DNA of 64,000 nucleotides from Mangifera indica (Eukaryota; Streptophyta; Magnoliopsida; Sapindales; Anacardiaceae): assembly GCF_011075055.1 (NCBI RefSeq), contig NC_058140.1, forward strand, positions 8,242,988 through 8,306,987, given 5' to 3'. Positions 53,561 through 64,000 of the stretch are shown one piece after another. Made by a program: the position numbers and the translations under genes. The notes under the pieces were generated by a model. The model was given only the letters and a program-made list of their open reading frames with translations, was not told the DNA's origin and made no database searches. The stretch's first letter is position 1, and every line of letters begins with the position of its first letter.

Positions 53561-56054
53561 TATCTATATATGCAAATAAGGTTTATTAGTATTCATATTT
53601 TAAATTAATTATATATTTAAAATAGGTTTTTATTAAATTAATGCTCCTATTTTTCTCAAGTCAATAACCCTTACTATTAGACTTGGGAAGTCCTAGTGGA
53701 CTTCTTAGTTGGCTGAGATCCCATCAAGTAAATTCAACCTTTATTTTGACAAACAAGTTAAATTGGTCAATTAGGTAGGTCAAAAAATAAATAATAAAAG
53801 TTCATGGTCTCAAGTCAAGTTGTTACTTCAACAAACCATATGACCTTAATTGTGACCTCCAATTTAAGTAGCATAGATATAAAGATGACAATTTCAAACC
53901 AAATTTAAGGTCTCTGACTCTTCTCGATAAAAATGGGGAAAGAGACAGAGATAGGGATAAAAAATATCCCCACAATTTGGGATTTATGTATTCCCTCCTC
54001 GATCTTCCCCATCCTCGTTGCTTCCTCTTTATATTAATATTTTCACTTAAAATATTAATATATTCTTATAATTTTAAATTATTTATGGTTTTTGTTGTGC
54101 ATATTATCATTTGTGGTATTTGAACTAGTGAGTTGATTTTACTTTTAGTTAATTTTTTTATTTAATATATTTATGTTGTGTTTAAAGAGTATGAAGAAGG
54201 GATTTTCTCCGTAGGTACAGGTACAAGGCCGGGGAGAGGATTTTTTTCTATAAGTAGAGGACAGAGAGAGGATTTATCCCTATGAGTAAGAGACGAAGAA
54301 TCGTTGTCATCCCTGTAACGGGGATAGGTTGGGGATGGGGACGAGAATGAGGAATAAGGTATTTGACCCCTTCCTTTCCCATTGCCATCCTTAGGTAGAT
54401 AATATATATCACCATACATTAATTATTGTATGTCTTTACTCAACCTTTAACACGTTTCACCTTCACTTTGGTGAATTAGTTATTCATGTTAGTTAAGTCG
54501 GACCCGATAGGAAAAAATGCTTGATTTTCCATTGGTAGGTATGTACCTTTTGTTTTGGAGACAGGGTTCCATCAAACAATAGATTAATCTAGGAGTCATG
54601 TTGGAAAGTATTTAGTTATTTTAGACTTGATATTATTTGAGGGATTTGTTCTTTGTTTCATTAATTTTCATCCGCATATGATGTGATTTATAATAAAACC
54701 TACCATGTATTTTAAAACGTAAATAAATGTGTCGATATATAGCTTTTTCTAATGTCGACTCTCTCAAGCCAAAAAGGGTCGGTAGGTCAACTTAGGGTTC
54801 CCACTTTTTTGGTATTTTGGACTTAAGGAAACATACTTTAATAAATTTCTTATGTAAAATTAGCGGGGTATTTGGGACATAATATTTTCTTGTAATTAGT
54901 CATTAAAATTATGACAATAGGATATATAACGACAAGATATTTATTCTCTCATTAAAGCCCCTATTTTTAGTGCTTCCTTAGCTTGGTCCTAAAATATATT
55001 ACAAGAAATCTCCTAATTATATTTTATTCTAATATAAAATAAGACCTACTCTGATTTTACATACAAAATTTAGAAATCTCGAGTCATGTTCGAGGGGAGA
55101 GATGTGAGATAAGAATAGACAATAAAATTTTAAGAGAAGGCAAGACACATGTCCTATTTTAATTTTTACAAACATACTTTCCCAAAACAAAAACATAATC
55201 CATAAGTTATAGGTTGTGTATTGGTCATTGTGTATTTGGCATTTAACATACATAGAAAATTAAAAATAAAATTAATTTTAATTTATTTACCCACTCGTCA
55301 AATTCTTTGCATCTTTAATTTATGCATAATTTTTTAGATCCCAATGGTTTCAAAACTAGCAGTTTGGTCCCTATTTTAGCCAATATAGTTAAAACCGCAT
55401 TTGATGTTATATATTTACTGGCATACATGCATCATGCATGATCATTCATCCCATTATATATGAAATATGGCAAAATTCTAGAGCCTTTAACTAGATAGGT
55501 GTCATGATCCATATGTTTGTGAAAACAATTTTATGCACGGGTATGCATGTTAAATGCATGACCATGCAAAGCGTCACAAGAGGAAGGTCACAACCCGTGA
55601 GTCATAATAGTATGCTTGTGCATAGGCATACAATCATGGTGCATGACTATACGTAGCATGTTCTCCATAATTTTGTTATAACGCGAAATGCTAAGAATCT
55701 TCCATTTTCTAGCAAACAGTTGCTAAAATAAGACAACAAGACATGAAATCCCATCTCATCTTGTTGATAACTTTCATTGTGTACAACGACACATGATGAA
55801 AGTGATTTCGAGTGATAATACAAAATTGACTAATCGACTTGTTTTCACAATAATGCATTTATGCAATTGGATTCTACAAAAACTAAAAATGCAAAAATCA
55901 ATAATAATCAACATATTTACGTTCCCAAGGATATCAAACATGTAATCGCATGTTATCAATCCATTATATATTAAAATTATAAAAGACATGTATATAGACA
56001 TGCATAATATCGATATTCAAAACAAATTTATATGCATGATAATATCTCAAACAT
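53561..56054. other. Non-coding stretch, leader side of the decayed copia element
   Basis: Mostly AT-rich without genes. Around 54180-54390 is a purine-rich GGGGA/GGGATAGG-type degenerate repeat that gives spurious open frames. Between about 55400 and 55680 the hexamer CATGCA and close variants recur many times. No LTR boundary could be placed. Confidence 0.5.
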
Positions 56055-56067
56055 GACTTTGATACCA
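56055..56067 (-). promoter_or_regulatory. Primer-binding-site-like sequence of the decayed copia element
   Basis: TGGTATCAAAGTC on the minus strand, preceded by TTTCCAATAG. SIRE-type plant copia elements have a very similar LTR end plus primer site. It would place the (undelimited) 5' LTR above 56068, upstream of the gag remnant that begins near 53500. Confidence 0.45.
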
Positions 56068-58385
56068 CTATTGGAAATTTATGGAGAAAAAAAAGAAACT
56101 TGTACGTAATAGAAATTATACAAAAATGTTAATTACAAAATATATCACACATCAATTGCCATAAACTCTCGTGCAAGATCTGCTTGTAGATTATTAACAT
56201 GTATTCATGTTAAACAATCTAAACAATCATAGAATGTCTTAAGATTTTCATACTTGTGTTTGCAACTTTTTCATTTGTTACAACGTTGGAATAATGATAA
56301 AAATCATTGTCGATCTAGTAAGAGGATGATGCCTTAGTATCCACACAAGGCATAAGAAATCGAAGGCAAAACGTGCAAACCTTGGTTTACTAGTACAATT
56401 GTGCACAGGTTTGAGTATTTTGGGACGAGTGTAACTATATATGTTTTGGCAAAAAGTTCTAAAATATTGAAAATTCGTCTTCTTTTAGAGAATACAATGC
56501 ATGACTATTCATCATCATGCACAACTATGCATCTGATCCTTATCATCTCCTATTGAATATATGATTATCCATATTTTGGATATGTGATAGGATTGATAGA
56601 TAAGATAAACCAGAGATAATGCACAAGCTTGCATTCGACCATGCACTATCGTATGCCTTGTTCTAGTACTTATCTATTTTCAAACCACCTTTATCCAATT
56701 TAAATAAAGTCAACACTTCTTAATTGCACCCTTACCCATGTAATTCTAGGTTATTTTATCTTGTTCCTCAAAATATAAGAACTTATACTTTAAGTTCTAT
56801 AATTTACGGGACTTGAAACCGATAATCTAGACACTGGACCTAATTCATCTTAATCAACCCAATGTTTCTTAAAAATTGATTAACATAAGCATCATGACCA
56901 CCCAAATGACAAAGTGTTAGTGATTAACTTCTACATGTCAACAAGATGGTTATTGTACAATTCAATCCTTTCACATAAGACATCTCTTTGAGACTAAGGA
57001 ATAGAATTAATGTCTTTTCTTAGGGCACCATCGATATGCATTAATTGACGTTTATATCAGTGACCGAACAATATTAGACTAAATAACAACTCAATCCTAC
57101 TATGACCGTAGATTCAAGTGGTCATTAATAGGCCTAGTAGAGATATTATCTCTTGTATCTAAGGATGATGAATCCTCTTTCAATCCACCATAACATTTAT
57201 ACATCTCTCAATATATCAATCACTATTATTTTGATAATTTTTTATTAAGGACTATATTAGGTTGGTGTCGAACCATATTGATTATTATTTAAGACGATAA
57301 GATTCACCATTCTTAAGTACAAAATTATCTCAATATATCAATCACTACCGTTTTGATAATTTTTTTCTCAAAAACTATATTGGACTAGTATCAAACCATA
57401 TTGATCATTATATAAGACGATCTGATGACCTCAAGTGAAGGATCACATGTACTACTGCTTGTTAGAGGATATGTTCCATAGATACTAGACTAACCATCCA
57501 TGTATAATCTTTTTAGTGGGTTAGTTTGTTGGACACGTCTACATAATGTGCATCAATGTATTACACCAAGTTGTCTTCAAACAACCGTGATATGTGAGAT
57601 TTGTAACCACCATTCTATGGGTTCGTACAATACTATAATAATTCTAACAATATTATTTGTGCATTTAGTCAAGGTAATATCAAATTATAGACGTTTCTAG
57701 AATGATCAATTCATGTGAATATAGAGTTTTCACAATCAATTATAGACACTAATCTTCTTGTCATGAATCAACCATTTTAAAGACATTTATCTACTTTTGC
57801 ATACAAGTTTTACAATAAAAAAGTAAATTCATTTTATTTTTTAAAATTATGATTTCAATTGTTAAAATAGTTATGACGATTGGCTTTAGATATATACCCT
57901 AACTTATAAGTGTCCATAACCAGGCCTACCCTTCCTTTTTAAATGTTTTGCAGGTAATAGATAAAGGATGGTTTATGCAAGGATTTTAGGTATTACATGA
58001 GGGAAAGATAAGATGAAAATGAAAGTTTATATGTTAAAGTATTTAAGATTGTTATGTAAGGTTTAAGTCTCATATTACCATACTTATCAAAGATGCTATT
58101 TTATGTTAAGAAAATTTGAACAAAAAACATTTCACATGTTTCCACTTTATAATTATTATATATATTTAGACTAATTTTAAAAAATTAATATTAAAACCTG
58201 AGTCTGTGTATTAGCATAGATTGAGTACAAGTATTTGGGGTTGATGTAATGCAAATATGTTTGAGGTTTGGAAAGAAAAATCCTATATTCCAAATCGCTT
58301 GTTTTAAAAAAGGTGAGATTTTTGTGTCATTGCACACCTTCCAGGTGTGAATCATCTGGATTTGCCATAAGGGGATATCTAGAGG
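56068..58385. other. Non-coding stretch, possible long LTR
   Basis: If the primer site at 56055-56067 is right, the start of this stretch is a long LTR. Includes a 122-bp tandem duplication (listed separately). I cannot find the far LTR end or any gene. Confidence 0.35.
57206..57440. repeat. Tandem duplication, 122-bp period
   Basis: Two diverged units starting TCTCAATATATCAATCACTA at 57206 and 57328. The second has several substitutions and a shortened end. Confidence 0.85.
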
Positions 58386-58389
58386 GCAT

Positions 58390-58570
58390 CTGGTTGGAGA
58401 GACTGTTACATTTGAAATATGAAATAAAAAGATAGCATAAAGCTTATTAGTGATGTTTTATATGTCTCTAAATTGACTCAAAACCCTTTTAGTGTAGGTT
58501 AAATAACATAAAGTGGATATTCAATCTCTTTTGATAGCAATAGATACAAAATCATTTATCCACAGAATAA
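58390..58570 (+). pseudogene. Short copia fragment (region after protease)
   Basis: The translation ISDVLYVSKLTQNPFSVG (about 58450-58505) matches the conserved V(L/S)NVLYVPxLxxNLLSVG block between protease and integrase of copia polyproteins. No LTR or other domain accompanies it. Confidence 0.55.
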
Positions 58571-61122
58571 TACTATATTAACAACTATTGAAATATTTGA
58601 GAACAATTTTTTCCTCTATCTTACCAAATTTTTTTTTTACTCTATGCCAATTTTTCAAGAAAAAGAAATCTATTGCTTTTGGTGGATCAACATTGCCTCA
58701 AGTTAAATCTACCCAAGAAATCAACCTTCAAGGCGAACACAATTTAACAGCTCACTTAGAAGATTACGCTAAAAACTCCTAAAATAAAAATCTTACAAGA
58801 AGTTGAATCTTTAATTGATGTTTAAGAATCAGATTATGCTACTTTTTTTTTCCCTCCATTGAAGATTCAAGAAGTTGAAGTAAAGTCTGAAAAGGCAAAA
58901 GTAATACTGATGCAACCGTTCAAGAAGAAACAAGTGTTCAGAGACCCAGGCATGAAGTTGAAGCAAAAAACAAATAGAAGATGGAGGTAATAAGAATTTG
59001 AAGAAGATTAAAAATCAAGGGACGGTGTTGGAAAAATAATTAGTCCTAGCGAAAGAAGAATTAGACTTGGGTTCGGATAAAAGGAAAATTCTAGTTCTAA
59101 CAAATAAATTTAAGAAAAATTGATGTAATCAAGAAATTAAATCATTGAGTATTAGTACAAATGATGACATGATTAAGGTTAAGAGAACCCTATAAATACT
59201 TAGTAATTCTCAAAGTATTGTAACTAATAAAACAATAGAAAATATAGCCAAATTATTAAAAAAATAAAAGAAGCTAGCCGATGAGGTTGGTAAAATTCTA
59301 ATATTTTCGTCAGCAATTATCATCAATAAAAAAATCTTAACAATAAGTAGTATCAAAAGCTACACCATGGCATATCAAGTATGCATTAATTACAAGAAAA
59401 TATTCATGCATCGTCTCATTGCCCAAAGTATAATTAACTTTAAGATTAATACATAAATAGACAACATATCATATAACAGAATACGTATAACTCAAGCCAT
59501 ACAAAAAAGAAATACAAATGAAGGAGAAAACAATCCTTACGTCTGAATAATTTTTTATTGAATGCTCTTGTAATTCTCAACTCCCTAATGAACAATATGA
59601 TTTAATCTCGATATAATAAGGGATTTAATTAAAACACCTAGCTCATTGTTAATATTTGTTCTTGGGCTTTAATAAATTTTCTTTCATCCAAAACACATCC
59701 TGAAAATTTAAATTCTCAAGCGATGATGTCATCTCTCTTCCTTTTGGATGCAATGTCCTTCCATCAAACTGGGTTACAAAACCATCCACGCACTTACAAT
59801 TTAGCCTCACTCTGATATCAATTGTAATATTATGGTTCACTTCTTGATAGCTTGAGAGCTTATTGAATATTTTACTAGCCTTCACTTAACCTTGTCAAGC
59901 AATTTTGTTTTTGTTTTTTTTTAATCATCATCAGTGACTAGAATAATATAATGGATAAAGTTAGACATATTTCACGCGTTTATTTGAAGATAAACGTAGA
60001 TTAATTTATCTTGTCATTTATAAATGTCCTGGAGTTCAAACATCATCAAGACTATGATGCCTAAATTGAGTCTATGTTAGATTCATTTCTTTATTGGATT
60101 TGTGTATATGTAAATGGCACTTCAATCCTTTAATTAAATAGCTTGTTTTAATAGATTTATAATGTTAATTAATAAAAATAACTTATATAAATAGAATGTC
60201 AAGTTCAATTCGATATGTAAAGATTAACAAATATTGAAATGTTTCGTAAAAACTCCTATACAATGATTAATAAATTCACAGTCACATTCGACATGAAATT
60301 ATGTTTCATGGATCTCTCCTATCCGTTTGTTGTATAGAAGCTAAGTTGTTAAATATGTTTTCAATCTTCGGATAGTATTCTGTTGTTAAATAGATATTTT
60401 AAGACACTGATTAATTATTACATTACACAACTGAAAACAAAGCTTAATAAGAACAAACACTTCATGAGTTGATTTGCAATAGAGTAATAGAAAACAGATG
60501 GAGATATAATTTGCATGGTTCACCACAGTTTGGGCTATGTCCTGAAACACAAACTCATTCATTATAGCTCAATGAGGCACAATAGGATGAGATCACTAAC
60601 TTCTTTTCTAATTTATCTCATTGAACAAAGATAGATCTTTTGGCTCACACCTCCAAACCTCATAGAGATTTACAATCAGTTTCTCTTGAAAAGACACTTT
60701 CAACTCAACAATAGTGATAATCCATATCTCACTTGTGAGTTTTATGATCACTCCTTCGCTAGCTAGAAGAACAGTATCTCTCTCAAAATACATCTTTGGT
60801 GTTTTCAATTATTGATACTGTTCTTCTAGGTTTAAAGGCTCAATTTATAATGGTAGAAAATTCATGTTCCATTTAAGAAACGTATAACTTCTCTTATCTG
60901 ATTTTTATTCCACATAGATATCATTCATCACATAATAAAAATCCATAGGACAATAAACTTTTACTAAGAAACAAATTCTCTACACAAATAAGAATCTCTT
61001 CTTGTATAAAGATATTTTTCTTCCTAATAATCAAGCCAATAATGATTAAGTTCTTCGTTTTAGCTTTAAAAATTAGTATTGGTCAAACTAAAGCTCTTAT
61101 GCCTCCATCTAGGATTTATTAG
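58571..61122. other. Non-coding stretch
   Basis: AT-rich, with short spurious open frames only (for example 60808-60608 on the minus strand, 66 codons, unrecognised). No RNA gene or clear repeat seen. Confidence 0.5.
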
Positions 61123-61340
61123 TGTCGGAAAGCTAGAAAGGAAAACTAGTATCAGCTCTTTTAGGAATTAGAATTAATATGTTATTTTAGGAGATTGAAA
61201 TCTGTTATGTTGTAAATAAATTAGTGATTTAGTTTCCATTTTTTTTCTTTTCTATAGTATTTGTTATTTGATTTGCATGTATTCCTTGTAAATCAATAGA
61301 GAAGTAAGCGAAATTTTCCTTTCAATCATCTCTTGTTTCA
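61123..61340 (+). mobile_element. Copia LTR with primer site, remainder of element missing
   Basis: A 218-bp segment starting TGTCGGAAAGC and ending TTGTTTCA, directly followed by TGGTATTAGAG (61341-61351), a one-base variant of the Met-tRNA primer site. About 90 bases of leader/gag-like sequence follow, then unrelated DNA. No matching 3' LTR is seen, so this is a truncated 5' end. Confidence 0.65.
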
Positions 61341-61548
61341 TGGTATTAGAGTTTGCAATTTCTACCAGTGTCACAAATTTTATTAAAATTGACGGAAATT
61401 TTCGTTCTAAAAATTAAAATATTTGTACTCAGAAGTCAATCAGGATGACAGAGTAAATCATCAGAAAAGGCGTGTTACCAAAAAGTATTACCAATAAAAA
61501 AAATTGTTTTTAATAACTAGTTATTAAACAAAATGATGTTTTGTTGTG

Positions 61549-61735
61549 AAAGGATATATATTTTGGGATAAAATTTTTTGTTTATAAAAAGAAAACATTT
61601 GAGAATAAAATTTTTTGTCATTGTTTGTGTAGAGAATTAGAGATAAAATTTTTCCTCCTCATTAGCGTGGTGAATTAAGACAAAATTTTATCTTTGATTG
61701 TGTGATGAATGTGGGATAAAATTTCATCATTGATT
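61549..61735. repeat. Degenerate short-period repeat
   Basis: Five imperfect units built on (G/A)GGATAAAATTTT followed by a TTGT/GTGATGAAT-like spacer, with a period of roughly 35-50 bases. Confidence 0.6.
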
Positions 61736-61749
61736 ATAAAATAATAAAG

Positions 61750-61770
61750 CAAAAAAAAAAAAAAAAAAAA
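61750..61770. repeat. Poly-A run
   Basis: An uninterrupted A run next to the degenerate repeat. It could be the tail of a retroposed sequence, but no body is identified. Confidence 0.6.
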
Positions 61771-61842
61771 CCAGGAAAAAGACAAAGATTATTCATGCAT
61801 GTTAGACAAAGATTAATCAAATAAGGCCCCCACAAAATTAAC

Positions 61843-61936
61843 CTGAATAATCAATAATACAAAATGCCCAAAATGCATCCCCTGATCTGTCAACTTCAAA
61901 TTCATGCTGTGACCCACCCAGTTCTAAAGTGATTCC
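61843..61936 (-). pseudogene. Possible isolated host exon
   Basis: On the minus strand, TTTTGCAG precedes and GTTAAT follows a 94-base open segment encoding GITLELGGSQHEFEVDRSG and DAFWAFCIIDYS. Base composition and residue pattern look protein-like, unlike the surrounding AT-rich DNA. I do not recognise the protein. A possible neighbour, open and also protein-like (PVQFHNFKALMEESSSLC), lies at about 62130-62070. It may be part of a broken or captured gene, or of a minus-strand gene whose other exons I could not find. Confidence 0.4.
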
Positions 61937-62157
61937 CTGCAAAATATTCTTAGAAAGCTTTGACACCGCTAACAAATCAAAATGTGCTGTAAGATTTTCA
62001 GTATGCAGAGGTTACTTGAAATTAGACCTAAATCAGAAAGACACAACCAAATTAATATAATTTTGCATGCTAATGCAAAGGCTACTAGACTCTTCCATCA
62101 ATGCTTTAAAGTTATGAAATTGAACTGGCTTGCCAAAAGAAACACTAATTACCATTA

Positions 62158-62639
62158 GGGGGGTTTGGTTTAAGAGACAAAAATATTAGTCTAGTAATTT
62201 TTTTTATTATCTATATTAGTTTATTTGGTTCGTAAGTAATAAAGTATTTTGATAATATTCTATTACCAATGATGATGTGATAGATAATATATGATATAAT
62301 CTTATTATTAACTCGTTTTTAGGTATTAAAAGATTACAAAAGTAATATCTATTTTGTTATATTTTTATATTTATTATTTTTAAGATAAAAATACATATAT
62401 TTCAATGAATATAACAAATAATATGATAAATATTTTAGAATAATTATATCTAAAGACATTTAAGTAAAATAACATCCTAGTAATATTTTATTACACCCAA
62501 TCAAATACATTAATAATTTAAACCTACCAATTTTTATAAAATATAATAATACTTTATACTTAGTAATCTTCCAAATAATCTAATGATGTGGTAATCTTTT
62601 ACTTTTAGTTTAAAAAAATTATACAAACCAAACGCACCC
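62158..62639. mobile_element. Tourist-like MITE, 482 bp, second copy
   Basis: Ends GGGGGGTTTGGTTT and AAACCAAACGCACCC, flanked by TTA on both sides. Same length, same terminal sequence and similar interior (GTAATAAA, ATTACC-type motifs) as 15850-16331, but more diverged. Confidence 0.8.
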
Positions 62640-63443
62640 TTAATGTTTTCTTAGTTAACCACATTTGTCATGCTGGCAATATTTCATAAGCTATAGAAAT
62701 TCAGAATTAGCTCCATATTCCAAAATATGATTTACATTAAATTGATATTCTACAAGAGAACACTAATTAATTTCCACTTACCATTTGTAACACCTTCCAT
62801 CGGTTTGCGAAGAACCCCTTACAACCCTTCTTTTATTTCTTTGAACCATTGTTATTCAAAGTAGAAAATTAAAAAAAAAACTATATACATGAGAAGATAT
62901 ATTGAATTAACTAAGAACTAGGATATGTTATACTTAAATTGTCAAAATCATAAAAATTAAAAAAATTAATTAAGGAACACCTACATTGACGGCTTTGTGC
63001 AACTCAGGAATGCCTAGCTTCTACGGAGAGACTTTCTTTTAGTCTCTGATATCCCCTGCACTCCAATTATAATTAATATTTGCTTATTATAATTAATATA
63101 TGTGTGTAAATATATATGTTTGTGCTCTCCCAATTGATTAGCAAACCTTTAGCCATCTTATGGAGTCATCTTGATCTTTATTTTTATTGGCATGGAGGAT
63201 TAATGAATTTGTATGAAATAGTTTTAACCCCTTTCATGAGGGACTTAGGAGTACCATGGTTCTTTTGCAATCACTTGAAATACCCTGAGTGAGTGTAAAG
63301 GGCATTTCGGCCATTTTCTCATTAATCGGTACTACATTTTATTTCTCAAATTTTGGTTAATTATGTGCATGTGCCCGTATTAAGAGATTTTGCATGCCCG
63401 AGTGTAAAGTCGGAGGAAATTGTGTATGCCCGTGCATTTATAC

Positions 63444-63498
<55 letters not shown>

Positions 63499-64000
63499 AT
63501 TACTTGGGAATTAAAGTGCACTTACGCTTATATATATCTTTACATACATATATGTAAATATATGTTTTATTATTTCAGAATTTAAAAATCACGCTCCTAT
63601 AAACCCTGCATGAGATGATCATAACTTCCAAAACTTACACCAAATAGCCATGAGTGGGGGGGTTGCCATTTAGAGAATGTATCTTAGTGTGTATCTATAT
63701 ATGTATAGACACTAAGTATTTCTTTGATTGACCCAACATCCATTCACAAAGAAAAGGAGAGGGCAGAGTCTTATGTGCGCCATCTGGGGAAGGAAATCGC
63801 CGAGGAAAACTTTGCCATGCGAAGAATGTCATAGTCGCCAGAGGAGAGGTAGGCCATCCACCTTTATTTTCTACTCTCAGAAAGTTTTAGTTAAAATTTA
63901 GTATGTTGTGAATGTGTAGTTCATAGGCTTGATGATTATGCATATAATGGTGATCAATGTGTTTATGTTTATGAAATATTAGAATTAGAGGGGTTATGGA
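62640..64000. other. Non-coding stretch to the window end
   Basis: AT-rich sequence with a (TA)n tract (63450-63495). The last 300 bases become less AT-rich; at 63836-63852 AGAGGAGAG|GTAGGC resembles an exon end, so the leader of a + strand gene beyond the window is possible but not shown. Confidence 0.35.
63450..63495. repeat. (TA)n microsatellite
   Basis: About 23 perfect TA units, flanked by shorter TATACATA-type repeats on both sides. Confidence 0.95.

Noticed and set aside
54171..54419. An 82-codon minus-strand gene rich in Pro, Ser and Asp
   Set aside because: The open frame is a by-product of a purine-rich GGGGA-type repeat; no domain and no promoter context.
60608..60808. A 66-codon minus-strand gene
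   Set aside because: No recognised family, no splice or promoter context, and an isolated frame in repeat-rich DNA.
63780..63852. First exon of a new gene on the + strand
   Set aside because: Less AT-rich sequence and a possible donor, but no convincing start codon frame or continuation within the window; kept only as a remark.

Overview
This is nuclear DNA from a eudicot plant: AT-rich, spliced genes with GT/AG introns, and dense nested LTR retrotransposons, MITEs, a SINE and endogenous pararetrovirus. I cannot name the species from the sequence. Nothing is prokaryotic, and I saw no organelle insert, rRNA gene or functional tRNA gene.

Host genes. Positions 24-23449 (+) hold an 11-exon gene for a DUF639-family protein (about 825 residues, N-terminal plastid-transit-like segment, C-terminal hydrophobic segments). 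All exons join in frame. Its 11-kb sixth intron carries a stack of retroelements: a remnant Ty3/gypsy-like element (4685-14840, LTR pair), a decayed Ty1/copia inside it, and a very young Ty1/copia (9050-14003, identical LTRs, perfect target duplication) inside that. Smaller guests are a tRNA-derived SINE in intron 4 and a 482-bp Tourist-like MITE in intron 7. Tail-to-tail with this gene is a two-exon thaumatin-like (PR-5) protein gene (25035-25844, -).

From about 26.6 kb onward the window is accessory DNA: a truncated MuDR-like transposase (27511-28524); then a roughly 20-kb endogenous caulimovirid locus (about 29990-50510). Viral segments on the - strand (43990 down to 29990) face segments on the + strand (44000 to 50510), with head-to-head, tandem and backward-jump junctions. 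The inferred gene order is coat protein, movement protein, protease-RT-RNase H, a downstream ORF, then an intergenic region with TATA box, AATAAA and a Met-tRNA primer site. The - block is split by a long-terminal-inverted-repeat element (about 32920-38655) that was itself hit by a copia element (33227-38306).

From 51 to 64 kb there are a decayed SIRE-type copia (-), a 122-bp tandem repeat, copia scraps, a truncated copia 5' end (61123-61352), a possible isolated host exon (61843-61936, -), a second 482-bp MITE of the same family as the intron-7 copy, and a (TA)n tract. No complete host gene is evident there.
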